A DNA stretch of 64,000 bases from Flavobacteriia bacterium (lineage in GTDB: Bacteria > Bacteroidota > Bacteroidia > Flavobacteriales_D > Crocinitomicaceae): contig CANHRS010000003.1 of assembly GCA_947463445.1 (NCBI GenBank), forward strand, positions 1 to 64,000. Direction: 5' to 3'. The translations under genes and the position numbers were made by a program. The notes under the pieces were generated by a model. The model was given only the letters and a program-made list of their open reading frames with translations, made no database searches and was not told the origin of the DNA. Every line of letters begins with the position of its first letter. Position 1 is the first letter of the stretch. Shown here piece by piece: positions 17,516 to 26,716 of the stretch.

Positions 17516-17899
17516 TTACGCTTCAAATAATGGAATTAACCGGAAACGTTGCGCTAGTTTAAAGCATAAAAAACCAAAAAAGACACCTAAAAAATTTGCA
17601 AATAAATCAAAAATACTGGCTTGTCTATACGGTATAAAAACATGTAATAATTCACAAAAAGATGCAAATATAAATCCGTAAACAAGTAGATATTTAGACA
17701 TAGTTGCAACACGACCTAAATAACTAAGCAACATAAAAGGAGTAAAAATCAAACAATGTATGATGTGATCTGAACGAAAACCAAAATAAAAATTAGATAA
17801 TCGTACTGTTCCATTTAATGGTAAAACCAATAATAAAACAATAATCATAACATAAGTGTAAAACACCTTTTTATAAATACTAGTAGAAAAATGGATCAT
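17516..17899 (-). CDS. VanZ family membrane protein
   Basis: This is a 127-residue protein with four hydrophobic segments. The VanZ-like signature near the end is PYRQASIFDLFANFLGVFFGF (R-x5-D-x2-x-N-x2-G-x3-GF). VanZ in enterococci gives teicoplanin resistance, but most family members have no known function, and resistance should not be inferred. It lies 31 nt upstream of the SGNH hydrolase start, so they may be cotranscribed. Confidence 0.85.
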   Translation of the reverse strand: MIHFSTSIYKKVFYTYVMIIVLLLVLPLNGTVRLSNFYFGFRSDHIIHCLIFTPFMLLSYLGRVATMSKYLLVYGFIFASFCELLHVFIPYRQASIFDLFANFLGVFFGFLCFKLAQRFRLIPLFEA

Positions 17900-17915
17900 A
17901 AGGAGATAAAAAAAG

Positions 17916-17942
17916 AAAAGGCTACCAAAATGATAGCCTTTT
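17916..17942 (-). terminator. Terminator after the universal stress gene
   Basis: On the minus strand the 9-bp stem AAAAGGCTA / TAGCCTTTT is followed by a T-rich run. It separates the stress gene from the downstream VanZ gene. Confidence 0.85.
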
Positions 17943-17960
17943 AAATAGATAATTTATATT

Positions 17961-18773
17961 CTATCCTAAAGAAAAAGCTGAAATATTTTTTCTTGGATTT
18001 AAAATTAAGATTGGAATATTTGCCTCATTCGTAAGTAAATATTCTTCTGGATTTGAAATTAAACCTGAAAGTAAATTACTTCGATTTAAATTCATAATTG
18101 TAATTAAATCCGCTTCAACAGACTCAGCATGCTTTAATACTTCTTTCTCAAAGTTTTTTGGATTTAAAAAAGAAATATCATACCTGATTCCTTTTTCTCC
18201 TAAAAACTTTTGTGCAAACTTAATATTTACCTTTATCTGAGATCGGAAGATAGTATCTTTTTCATCTGGTATAACTACATGCACTTTTGAATTAAAATAT
18301 TGCGCAATATTTGCAACATATCCTAGTTTTTGTTTCGTTTCAGCATTTAAATCTAATGGGACTACGATAGAATCATAACCTGTTTCTCCAATTTCTTTTT
18401 GTTGCACTACGATAAATGGTACCTCAGAATGCGTAATCACTTTAAGCGCATGTGAACCTGTAACTTGTTGCCAACCCTTAATTCCATGAGTTCCCATAAA
18501 AATTAATTCTGCATGATGCTCAGCAGCAAAATCACCAATATCTTCAAAAATATTACCTACACGAACAGATGGTACTAATTCTATATCCGATTTTTTTTCT
18601 AAGATCACTTTCTTTAACTGTGCTTCTGCAGCTTCAATTTCTTTCAATTTACCAACAACGTGTAATAAGTATATACGTGCATTTACAATTTTTGCAGTTG
18701 CAATTGCATGATTAAGAGCATTGTCAGCTACTGGTGTGAAGTCATGAGGTACAACAAATACTTTATGATTCAT
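17961..18773 (-). CDS. Universal stress protein, two UspA domains
   Basis: This is a 270-residue tandem UspA protein. Domain 1 (about residues 1-140) opens with KVFVVPHDFTPVADNALNHA and keeps the ATP-binding pattern MGTHGIKGWQQVTGSHA. Domain 2 (about 143-265) opens with YDSIVVPLDL, but its nucleotide loop reads NLNRSNLLSG and lacks the G-x2-G-x8-GS pattern, so it probably does not bind ATP in the same way. It is cytosolic, in a single-gene unit with its own -7 box and terminator. Confidence 0.92.
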   Translation of the reverse strand: MNHKVFVVPHDFTPVADNALNHAIATAKIVNARIYLLHVVGKLKEIEAAEAQLKKVILEKKSDIELVPSVRVGNIFEDIGDFAAEHHAELIFMGTHGIKGWQQVTGSHALKVITHSEVPFIVVQQKEIGETGYDSIVVPLDLNAETKQKLGYVANIAQYFNSKVHVVIPDEKDTIFRSQIKVNIKFAQKFLGEKGIRYDISFLNPKNFEKEVLKHAESVEADLITIMNLNRSNLLSGLISNPEEYLLTNEANIPILILNPRKNISAFSLG

Positions 18774-18813
18774 ATAGTTAAGATTTAAATAATTTATGTA
18801 AAAAAAGCTATTG

Positions 18814-18821
18814 CAAAAGTA
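18814..18821 (-). promoter_or_regulatory. -7 promoter element for the universal stress gene
   Basis: On the minus strand the sequence reads TACTTTTG, an exact TAnnTTTG match, about 40 nt before the ATG. No clear -33 box is seen. Confidence 0.6.
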
Positions 18822-18986
18822 GTCAATTAACGATATTTAATAACGTGTTTTTTCGTAAAAATTGTGCCATTTTATAAAAATTTAAGAAAGTTAACCTAAA
18901 GAACTGATTTTTTAATACATACTTAATATGCGTATCTATTTTTAGCATGACTTTTGGAACTGCTCAAATTACTAAAAATAGATGTT

Positions 18987-20504
18987 ATGAAATTTGTTGG
19001 AAGGTTAGTAAAGCAAACAGCAAAAATTGAGTATAAACGAAGTTTAAAAAAAGATTTATCCTTTGTTTTACAATTAGATACTTTACAGAAACTCTTAAAA
19101 ATAGGGAAACGAACAGCCTTAGGAAAAACCTATAATTTTAGCAAGATTCTATCCCAAACCGAAATCATTGGTCGATTTCAAACAGAAGTCCCCATTCAAA
19201 ATTATGACGAGTTTTATGATACATGGCTAAAGTTTGCCGTTGAAGGGAAAAAGAATGTCATTTGGCCCGGAAAAATAAATCATTATGCCCTTTCTTCCGG
19301 AACAACTGGATCTCCTAGTAAACAAATTCCAATCACAAAACAAATGATCAAATCGTTTCAAAAAACAAGTTTGAAACAGATAGTTACGCTTTGTCAATTA
19401 GATTTACCTACAGAATTTTTTCAAAAACAAGTATTGGTAGTTGGCGGTTCTTCCAAATTGACAAAAATGGATAAACGGTATGAAGGAGATTTAAGTGGGA
19501 TTTTAAAGAAACACACGAAAAAAATCGCAATGCCATTTACAAAACCATCCAAAAGTATTAGCGATATAAAAGATTGGAACAAAAAATTAGAAAAAATAGT
19601 CGAAGAAGCTCCTAAATGGGATATTGGAATAATCGCTGGGATTCCTAGTTGGTGTGTATTAGTCATGGAAGAAATTGTGCGTCAACATCAGTTGCAATCC
19701 ATACACGATATTTGGCCAAATTTGAAAGTATACATTCATGGTGGTATTTTCATAGAACCATACGAAAAACGCTTAGCTCAAGTATGTGAAAAACCATTAT
19801 TTCAATTCGATACATACCTTGCTAGTGAAGGGTATTTTGCATACCAATTAAATGAAAATGAAAAGGTTATGCGACTTTTAATAGATAATGGGGTGTTTTT
19901 TGAATTTATCCCTTTCAATGCTACCTATTTTGATTCAGAAGGAAACTTAATCAATAAATACAAGGCATATACCTTAGCGGAAGTGAAAGAGGGGGTAGAT
20001 TATGCAATGATTATCACCACGAATGCAGGATTATGGCGATACCAATTAGGAGACACGATTCGTTTCACAAATGTGGCTAAACGCGAAATTAAAATTACAG
20101 GAAGAACGAAACAATATCTCTCTTTGGCAGGTGAACATCTATCGCTCGATAATATTCGGGAAGGATTAGTGGAAGTAAGTAAAGAATTAAACGTTGTTAT
20201 AGAAGAGTTTACGGTTTTCGCCAATGAGGAAAATGCAAACCATTCCTGGTATATTGGTACAGACAAAAAAATAGACGTGGAAATCTTACAAAAATGTTTG
20301 GATAAACATTTGTCGATCTTGAATGATGATTATACATCCGCACGAAAAAATACCCTTGGGGCGCCAAATATTCATCTGATTTCTAGCGACTTATTTTATA
20401 GATATTTAGCTAAAATTGGAAAATTGGGAGCACAAAATAAATTCCCACAAATACTACGAGGACAACAAAAAATTAAATGGGTAGAATTTCTTAAAAACAA
20501 CTGA
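18987..20504 (+). CDS. GH3 family acyl-adenylate synthetase-like protein
   Basis: This is a member of the GH3 (auxin-responsive promoter) superfamily of adenylating enzymes; plant members join amino acids to hormone acids. Motifs: the ATP-binding loop YALSSGTTGSPSKQIP, FDTYLASEGYFAYQ (second motif), ITTNAGLWRYQLGDTIRF, and GEHLSLDNIREGL. I prefer the ATG at 18987 over the TTG 33 nt upstream. The length (about 505) is normal. Bacteroidota carry GH3 homologs of unknown substrate. No biosynthetic neighbours give a hint. Confidence 0.88.
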   Translation: MKFVGRLVKQTAKIEYKRSLKKDLSFVLQLDTLQKLLKIGKRTALGKTYNFSKILSQTEIIGRFQTEVPIQNYDEFYDTWLKFAVEGKKNVIWPGKINHYALSSGTTGSPSKQIPITKQMIKSFQKTSLKQIVTLCQLDLPTEFFQKQVLVVGGSSKLTKMDKRYEGDLSGILKKHTKKIAMPFTKPSKSISDIKDWNKKLEKIVEEAPKWDIGIIAGIPSWCVLVMEEIVRQHQLQSIHDIWPNLKVYIHGGIFIEPYEKRLAQVCEKPLFQFDTYLASEGYFAYQLNENEKVMRLLIDNGVFFEFIPFNATYFDSEGNLINKYKAYTLAEVKEGVDYAMIITTNAGLWRYQLGDTIRFTNVAKREIKITGRTKQYLSLAGEHLSLDNIREGLVEVSKELNVVIEEFTVFANEENANHSWYIGTDKKIDVEILQKCLDKHLSILNDDYTSARKNTLGAPNIHLISSDLFYRYLAKIGKLGAQNKFPQILRGQQKIKWVEFLKNN

Positions 20505-20509
20505 TTTTC

Positions 20510-20530
20510 CTCGCTACTCGCCACTTTTTA
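20510..20530. repeat. Heptad-period repeat before purM
   Basis: The units CTCGCTA-CTCGCCA-CTTTTTA abut the purM -7 box. They are related in inverse orientation to the GAGTTAC/GAGCGAC units at 22810. Confidence 0.5.
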
Positions 20531-20531
20531 T

Positions 20532-20539
20532 TAATTTTG
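20532..20539 (+). promoter_or_regulatory. -7 promoter element for purM
   Basis: TAATTTTG matches TAnnTTTG and lies 16 nt before the ATG. Confidence 0.6.
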
Positions 20540-20555
20540 TGTTTTTCTATTCGTT

Positions 20556-21722
20556 ATGTCAGATACAAGATACAATTTACGTGGTGTTTCCGCTGGAAAA
20601 GAGGATGTTCACAACGCCATTAAAAAAGTGGATAAAGGGTTATTTCCACAAGCATTTTGCAAAATCGTACCAGATACCCTTACCGGGGATGAAGAATATT
20701 GTGTTGTAATGCATGCAGATGGTGCTGGAACAAAATCTTCCCTAGCATACATGTATTGGAAAGAAACGGGTGATTTGTCTGTTTGGAAAGGAATAGCACA
20801 AGATGCATTAATCATGAATATTGATGATTTATTGTGTGTTGGAGCAGTAGATAATATTCTACTTTCTTCCACTATCGGTAGAAATAAAAACTTAGTTACT
20901 GGAGAAGTTATTTCCGCAATCATCAATGGTACGGAAGAATTATTGACAGAATTACGCAACCAAGGGATTGGTATTAACTCAACGGGTGGTGAAACAGCAG
21001 ATGTAGGTGATTTAGTTCGAACTTTAATCGTGGATTCTACCGTTGTGTGTCGCATGAAACGTTCTGAAGTTATCTCTAACCACAACATCCAAGATGGAGA
21101 TGTGATTATTGGATTGGCATCCTATGGACAAGCAAGTTATGAAACAAGTTATAACGGAGGAATGGGAAGTAATGGTTTAACTTCCGCGCGCCACGATGTA
21201 TTCTGCAAAGAATTAGCAGAAAAATATCCAGAAAGTTTTGACCCTTCCGTACCAGAAGAATTGGTTTATTCCGGAAAATATAGATTAACAGACAAAGTGG
21301 ATGGAAGTCCTATTAATGCTGGTCAATTGGTGCTTTCTCCAACACGAACATACGCACCAATTATTAAGAAAATTTTAGATAATCATCGTGCAGAAATACA
21401 TGGAATGGTGCATTGCAGTGGTGGAGCACAAACGAAGGTGTTACATTTCGTAGATAATGTGCATGTAATCAAAGATAATTTATTTGATGTTCCCCCATTA
21501 TTCAAAACCATTCAAGAAGAATCCAATACGGAATGGAAAGAAATGTACAAAGTTTTTAATATGGGTCACCGCATGGAGATTTATGTTCCACAAGCAATTG
21601 CTGCAGACATAATTTCTATTTCTGAGTCTTTCAATGTACCTGCAAAAATTGTGGGGCGTGTCGAAAAACATACCGGCAAAAAATTAACTATCACTTCCGA
21701 ATTTGGAGAATTCATTTATTAA
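20556..21722 (+). CDS. purM: Phosphoribosylformylglycinamidine cyclo-ligase (AIR synthase)
   Basis: PurM makes aminoimidazole ribonucleotide from FGAM and ATP in purine synthesis. Motifs: SAGKEDVHNAIKKVD at the N-terminus, MHADGAGTKSSLAY, the metal-binding MNIDDLLCVGA, STGGETADVGD, and the C-terminal MVHCSGGAQTKV. At 388 residues it is longer than E. coli PurM (about 345), which fits the long form I expect for Bacteroidota. It is upstream of prfA with a 6-nt gap, so they form one unit. Confidence 0.93.
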   Translation: MSDTRYNLRGVSAGKEDVHNAIKKVDKGLFPQAFCKIVPDTLTGDEEYCVVMHADGAGTKSSLAYMYWKETGDLSVWKGIAQDALIMNIDDLLCVGAVDNILLSSTIGRNKNLVTGEVISAIINGTEELLTELRNQGIGINSTGGETADVGDLVRTLIVDSTVVCRMKRSEVISNHNIQDGDVIIGLASYGQASYETSYNGGMGSNGLTSARHDVFCKELAEKYPESFDPSVPEELVYSGKYRLTDKVDGSPINAGQLVLSPTRTYAPIIKKILDNHRAEIHGMVHCSGGAQTKVLHFVDNVHVIKDNLFDVPPLFKTIQEESNTEWKEMYKVFNMGHRMEIYVPQAIAADIISISESFNVPAKIVGRVEKHTGKKLTITSEFGEFIY

Positions 21723-21728
21723 ACATCG

Positions 21729-22808
21729 ATGCAAGATTTATTAAAAAAATTAGAAGCGATTGAATATCGTTTTACCGAAGTAGGAACACTCATTGTCGAT
21801 CCAGACATCATCTCGGATATGGATCGATATGTGAAATTAAACAAAGAATACAAAGAATTAGAAGAGGTGGTTAACGCCTACAAAAAATATAAAAACATCA
21901 TCGACAATCTTCAAAGTTCCAAAGAATTGCTAGCAATTGAGGAAGATCCTGAAATGCGTGAAATGGCAAAAATGGAGATTGATGAATTAGAAAACATTCG
22001 TCCAAGTCTAGAGGAAGACTTGAAATTATTATTAATCCCGAAAGATCCTGAAGATAATAAAAATGCGATCATGGAACTTCGCGCAGGAACTGGTGGAGAT
22101 GAAGCATGTATATTCGTAGAAGATTGTTTCCGAATGTACACGCTGTTTTTCAAAGAAATGGGATGGCATTATGAGATTCTAAATTCACAAGAAGGAGGTA
22201 CTAAAGGAATCAAGGAGATTTCTCTAGAAATTTCTGGTGACGGAATTTATGGTATGCTTAAATTTGAATCCGGGGTACACCGTGTTCAACGTATTCCTGA
22301 AACGGAATCACAAGGCCGTGTTCATACTTCAGCAATAACAGTTGCAATTTTACCTGAAGCAGAAGAGGTTGATTTTGAATTAGATATGGGCGATGTGCGC
22401 AAAGATACGTTTAGAGCATCTGGTGCAGGTGGTCAGCATATCAATAAAACAGAGTCTGCGATACGATTAACGCATATTCCTACCAATACAGTCGTTGAAT
22501 GTCAGGATGGCCGTTCACAACATAAAAATTTAGCTATGGCGATTTCTGTACTGCGTTCCCGTTTGTACCAAAAGGAATTAGATCGTGTGCATGAAGAACG
22601 TGCTGCTAAACGTAAAACATTGGTTTCTACAGGAGATAGATCTGCAAAAATTAGAACCTATAATTACCCACAAGGACGTATTACAGACCACAGAATCAAT
22701 AAAACAATCTATAACCTTTCTGCATTTATGAATGGAGATATCAAGGATATGATAGACTCTTTAAAAATGGCGGAAAATGCAGAAAGAATGCGTGGTGAAG
22801 CAGAATAA
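21729..22808 (+). CDS. prfA: Peptide chain release factor 1
   Basis: RF1 ends translation at UAA and UAG. The 359-residue length is normal. The stop-codon recognition tripeptide is PxT type (RIPETESQGRVHTS), which marks RF1 rather than RF2. The catalytic GGQ loop is SGAGGQHINKTESAIR. The N-terminal helical domain is present. It is preceded by purM (6-nt gap). Confidence 0.96.
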   Translation: MQDLLKKLEAIEYRFTEVGTLIVDPDIISDMDRYVKLNKEYKELEEVVNAYKKYKNIIDNLQSSKELLAIEEDPEMREMAKMEIDELENIRPSLEEDLKLLLIPKDPEDNKNAIMELRAGTGGDEACIFVEDCFRMYTLFFKEMGWHYEILNSQEGGTKGIKEISLEISGDGIYGMLKFESGVHRVQRIPETESQGRVHTSAITVAILPEAEEVDFELDMGDVRKDTFRASGAGGQHINKTESAIRLTHIPTNTVVECQDGRSQHKNLAMAISVLRSRLYQKELDRVHEERAAKRKTLVSTGDRSAKIRTYNYPQGRITDHRINKTIYNLSAFMNGDIKDMIDSLKMAENAERMRGEAE

Positions 22809-22809
22809 T

Positions 22810-22837
22810 GAGTGACGAGTTACGAGCGACGAGTTAA
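22810..22837. repeat. Heptad-period repeat array
   Basis: The units GAGTGAC-GAGTTAC-GAGCGAC-GAGTTAA form four consecutive 7-bp repeats between prfA and the next ATG. Confidence 0.75.
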
Positions 22838-22847
22838 GATTTTATAT

Positions 22848-23510
22848 ATGAAATATTTAATTTTTTTGGTGGTGTTTTTTACAATGAGTTCCTGCATAGA
22901 AATCATTGATGACTTGACATTTAAAAGCGATGGATCCGGAACATTTAAGTATACCTTAAACTTAAGCGCAAGTAAAGTAAAAGTAAACTCCGTCTTAGCC
23001 TTGGATAGTTTAGATGGTAAAAAAGTTCCTTCTATACAAGAGATTAAAGATAAAATAAGCAAATACAAAGAAATCATTGTACAAAAAGAAGGAATTTCGA
23101 ATGTAAAAGTGGAAACAGATTTTACAAACTTTATACTAAAAATTCAATGTGATTTCACTTCCATCATAGCATTACAAAAAGCAATCAAAGAAATAGTTAT
23201 AGATGAGAGTAAAAACAAGAAGGAAATTGAATCGTATTGGTTGACTTGGGAAGGCAACAAACTTATTCGTTCTGTCCCTTCTATTACTGGCGATTTAACA
23301 TCTAGACTTAAAAAAGAAGATATAGAAGGATTAAAAAAAGGGAATTATATGTCTATTACACGTTTTGATAGGCCAATTGAAAAATGTGAAAATACTACCA
23401 GTTTAATTTCTGCGAATAAAATGGCTGTAATGCTCAAAATTACTCCTTATGCATTGATACAAAATATAAATCTATTAGAAAACAGCATTGTATTAAGCGA
23501 TAAAAAATAG
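22848..23510 (+). CDS. Hypothetical lipoprotein
   Basis: This is a 220-residue protein. The ATG at 22848 gives a clean lipoprotein signal (KYLIFLVVFFTMSSC); the GTG at 22812 in the ORF track lies in repeat DNA and is rejected. The mature part starts IEIIDDLTFKSDGSGTFKYTLNLS and has mixed alpha/beta character. I do not recognise the family. It is followed after 9 nt by a large secreted protein and then a membrane-anchored one, so the three probably act together at the envelope. Confidence 0.75.
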   Translation: MKYLIFLVVFFTMSSCIEIIDDLTFKSDGSGTFKYTLNLSASKVKVNSVLALDSLDGKKVPSIQEIKDKISKYKEIIVQKEGISNVKVETDFTNFILKIQCDFTSIIALQKAIKEIVIDESKNKKEIESYWLTWEGNKLIRSVPSITGDLTSRLKKEDIEGLKKGNYMSITRFDRPIEKCENTTSLISANKMAVMLKITPYALIQNINLLENSIVLSDKK

Positions 23511-23519
23511 AAGATACCT

Positions 23520-25379
23520 ATGAAAAATATATGCTTATTTGTTATTTGTTTGTTTAGCCTTACCTCTTTTGGGCAAACATCTGATGACTTAATTCCAAAA
23601 GAAGCAGTAACTGTTTTAGGAATTAACAACACCTCCTTACTGAAGAAAATTTCGATGGATTCCTTAATTCAATATGAATTTATGGAAGAAGTTCAATCCG
23701 AAATGTTTGATGGATCTGCAGACAACAAAACACTAAAAGATGCAGGATTTGATTTTGGACAAAAATTACATGTTTTCAATGGAAAAACAGCTAATTATGA
23801 AGTATCTGGATTTTCATTTGGTATAACTAATTTAAAGGATTTGCTTTTAGTTTTTGACGATTTTGATAAAGTTAAAAGTCCAATAAACGGAATAGATTAT
23901 TATAACTCGTATTTTAATCATTTGATTATCAAAGGTAAATCCGGACTAGTCTTGCGTGTGGATCCTTCCTACGAAAAAATAAAACACGTAACAGATTCTA
24001 TCTGGATTAAACGTGGAAATGGTTATTTTTTCGACGACAAAGATAAAAAACAGGACAATGAAGGCGATGAAGAATCGGAAGAACCTATTAGCAAAATACT
24101 GAAAGATGGTGAGTTGGAAGCAGATGATTCCGAAGTTAAGTTAAATGCAAAAGACCTCATTAATAAAACCTATTGGGAACTAAAAGATAGTGTTACAAAT
24201 GTTTTACAAGTAAAATATCTACAAAATATTTTGGTAGACATCTTTGAAAAAAATATCCATTTAAAAAGTCAGGATGCCAAATTTGCAATGCAATTAACCC
24301 ATGAATCCGAAGGTATTTTCTACATGGATAATTCACGTAACCTACAAAATGCAAAAGGATTATGGTATTTTCAAACCATGTTTCCAGAGTTATTTAAAGA
24401 TATTAAAACGTTATATTCTGGGAACATTGTTGTTGGAGATATCTATTTAAAAGACAACTCTATCGAATTTAAATTACAAGCAAACTATGGAGAAAATCTA
24501 GGGAAAATCTATGCAAAACTAAATAGCACCAAATTTGATAAAAATGTATTACGTTATATACATGAAGATTGTGCTGGATTTTTCACCTATAATATCAACT
24601 TGAAGGAAGGGTATAGACAAGCGTATGATATTATTATACCTCTCTTAAGTCAACAAAAAGATCCTAGAGTGACGAGTAATGTATTAAAAGCAGAACTACT
24701 GAATGAATTCATCAATTTAGATGCTTTATTTGACACCTACCAAGGAAGTATGTTTGGTACATTTAGCGGAGTTAAAAAGGTAAAGACAAAACGAATCGAA
24801 TTTAGTTACGATGAAAAGACGTTTGAATACAGTGAGAAAGAAATTATTGGGGAAGAAGAAATGCCGATGTTTACGGTGGGTTTCTCTACTGGAAGAGCAG
24901 ATATACCGGAGAAAATCTTAAATTACATGGGGAAAATGACTACCCGATTTAAGAAAATAGATAATTATTGGAAAATAGATGATGCTGTTTTTAATTCAAT
25001 ACCTGTATATGTAATTAATCGTAATGGTTTATTAGTGGTTACAAACGATGAAAGTTTAGTCGTAGACCACCTTGATGGATATGGTAATCATGCACTTTCC
25101 GGAAAAAAAGCTAAAAATGCTAAGAAAAGTAGATTTATGTATTCCTACTTCAATATTGGAGAAGTATTAAGTAAAATACCAAAACAAGTATTTACTGCCA
25201 AACAAAATAAAGTCTTAGATTCCATGCGAGGAAAAGAAGGATATATAGAAATGACCACGTTAAAAACTTCTAGTTCATATACCGATTTTGAAATCAACTA
25301 TTTCTTTCAAGGGAAATATACCGATTCAGGAAAATACCTATTAGACCTTATTAATTCTGCATTTATATTGGCTAAATAA
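23520..25379 (+). CDS. Secreted protein, DUF4836-like
   Basis: This is a 619-residue protein with a signal peptide (KNICLFVICLFSLTSFGQ). The start of the mature part (DDLIPKEAVTVLGINNTSLLKKISMDSL) resembles DUF4836 proteins of Bacteroidota, which open with a similar 'IPK-A..V..I....L' stretch. An acidic, low-complexity segment follows at about residues 170-205 (KDKKQDNEGDEESEEP). No catalytic motif is visible. It sits in a three-gene run with a lipoprotein and a membrane-anchored relative. The family call is a recollection of the pattern, not a search result. Confidence 0.7.
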   Translation: MKNICLFVICLFSLTSFGQTSDDLIPKEAVTVLGINNTSLLKKISMDSLIQYEFMEEVQSEMFDGSADNKTLKDAGFDFGQKLHVFNGKTANYEVSGFSFGITNLKDLLLVFDDFDKVKSPINGIDYYNSYFNHLIIKGKSGLVLRVDPSYEKIKHVTDSIWIKRGNGYFFDDKDKKQDNEGDEESEEPISKILKDGELEADDSEVKLNAKDLINKTYWELKDSVTNVLQVKYLQNILVDIFEKNIHLKSQDAKFAMQLTHESEGIFYMDNSRNLQNAKGLWYFQTMFPELFKDIKTLYSGNIVVGDIYLKDNSIEFKLQANYGENLGKIYAKLNSTKFDKNVLRYIHEDCAGFFTYNINLKEGYRQAYDIIIPLLSQQKDPRVTSNVLKAELLNEFINLDALFDTYQGSMFGTFSGVKKVKTKRIEFSYDEKTFEYSEKEIIGEEEMPMFTVGFSTGRADIPEKILNYMGKMTTRFKKIDNYWKIDDAVFNSIPVYVINRNGLLVVTNDESLVVDHLDGYGNHALSGKKAKNAKKSRFMYSYFNIGEVLSKIPKQVFTAKQNKVLDSMRGKEGYIEMTTLKTSSSYTDFEINYFFQGKYTDSGKYLLDLINSAFILAK

Positions 25380-25384
25380 ATAAT

Positions 25385-26716
25385 ATGGTTCGTAAAGTCA
25401 CCTTTATTTTATTCTTGCTTTCCCTGTTGATTGCTTTCTTTTATTTTCGACCATTACTTACTAGTACGAAACCACAACCATCCTTAATGGACCGAATGCC
25501 AGATGGTGATTACATAGGAAAATTAAATGTTTTAAGCATTGCGAAAGAATCCAATGCTATGTTATATTTTAATAAAATTCCGTTTAGAGATTTAATTACA
25601 CCAGAGTTTTTATTAGCACAAGGTAAAAGTTATGGATTAAATTTTCAACGTCCCTCCTACTTTTTTGCAAATATGAATGGGGAATGGGGAGCATTAATTC
25701 ATGTTGCTGATTCAAGTAAAATTTATTCAGGTATAGTTCGCTTAAAGAAAAAAATTGATTTACAAGATACCATTGTCGGACAACAAAAAGTATATTCTTT
25801 CAAAAAGAAGAGTTCATATATCACATATGGTAAAAACTGGATTTTCATTTACCAAGGGAAAAAACTAGTAAAACGAATGTATCACGTAATGTACTCTGAG
25901 AAAGGAGATATTACGAAGACATGGAAGAAATTTTCACAAGAAAAACAATTTCAATTTGAAAAACTTGTAATTTACTCTAATTACAAAGGATTGATGGATA
26001 AAGGTATTTCTACAGCAATGTTTGCACACGATACGGATTCTTCCTCGGTGAAATTAAAAGTCTATTTTCGAAGTAAAGTGCCATTAGCAGTAAGCACAAA
26101 AAAAGAAGGAGTTGCATTTAGAAACTATTATTATACAGGGCGTTTAATGAACATTCATCTAAATGTAGACCGCTTACGTATGTCGAAAAATGATCCTTTT
26201 TATAAAGTGATGAATGGATTCAGTAAACGTGTTAGTTTTCCGTTAAATTCATTTTTAAATGCTTGGGAAGGAGATATTTCATACCATCAAGGTGGTTCGA
26301 TTACAGTAAAAGAAAAAATAATCGAATCTGTGCTAGATGAAAATTTCAATGTTTCTCAAGTAGAGACCTTAAAAGAGAAGAAAGTACCTGGTTTTGCTAT
26401 GTTAATCTCGATAAATAAAAACATTCATGATTTATTGTACCAACTTTTTGTAAAAGGAATTCTACGTAAAGAAGGTGAGCAACTACGCTTTTTATTTTCC
26501 CCTGCAATCAAAATGAAATTAACACCAAACATCGCCTATTTCTATTCATCTGATAACGTGCCAATGACCGAAATGTCTTCTTACAACGGTGGAGTTTGGA
26601 CCCATAATTACACAAAATATGGTTTTCAATTGGATTCAATGAATCGCAAAGAAGTGTTTGGATCAGTTAATATACCTGTACAACGAATTATTAGATATGT
26701 AAAAGGAAATTTATAA
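25385..26716 (+). CDS. Hypothetical membrane-anchored protein, possibly related to DUF4836
   Basis: This is a 443-residue protein with an uncleaved N-terminal anchor (VTFILFLLSLLIAFFYFRPLL) and a large periplasmic part. It starts MDRMPDGDYIGKLNVLSIAKESN, which echoes the opening pattern of the upstream gene. No catalytic residues are recognised. It is 5 nt after the DUF4836-like gene, so they are likely cotranscribed. Its 3' end overlaps the convergent lipoprotein gene by 6 nt. Confidence 0.7.
   Translation: MVRKVTFILFLLSLLIAFFYFRPLLTSTKPQPSLMDRMPDGDYIGKLNVLSIAKESNAMLYFNKIPFRDLITPEFLLAQGKSYGLNFQRPSYFFANMNGEWGALIHVADSSKIYSGIVRLKKKIDLQDTIVGQQKVYSFKKKSSYITYGKNWIFIYQGKKLVKRMYHVMYSEKGDITKTWKKFSQEKQFQFEKLVIYSNYKGLMDKGISTAMFAHDTDSSSVKLKVYFRSKVPLAVSTKKEGVAFRNYYYTGRLMNIHLNVDRLRMSKNDPFYKVMNGFSKRVSFPLNSFLNAWEGDISYHQGGSITVKEKIIESVLDENFNVSQVETLKEKKVPGFAMLISINKNIHDLLYQLFVKGILRKEGEQLRFLFSPAIKMKLTPNIAYFYSSDNVPMTEMSSYNGGVWTHNYTKYGFQLDSMNRKEVFGSVNIPVQRIIRYVKGNL

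Noticed and set aside
17516-17899. Glycopeptide resistance gene because of the VanZ similarity
   Set aside because: VanZ-like membrane proteins are widespread without vancomycin genes; no vanA/H/X neighbours are present.
20609-21088. Minus-strand 159-aa ORF inside purM
   Set aside because: It is long only because purM lacks antisense stops; the protein is unrelated to any family I know and purM is certain.
22812-22847. GTG start of the lipoprotein gene in the ORF track
   Set aside because: It lies in the heptad repeat and would place 12 repeat-encoded residues before a perfect lipoprotein signal.
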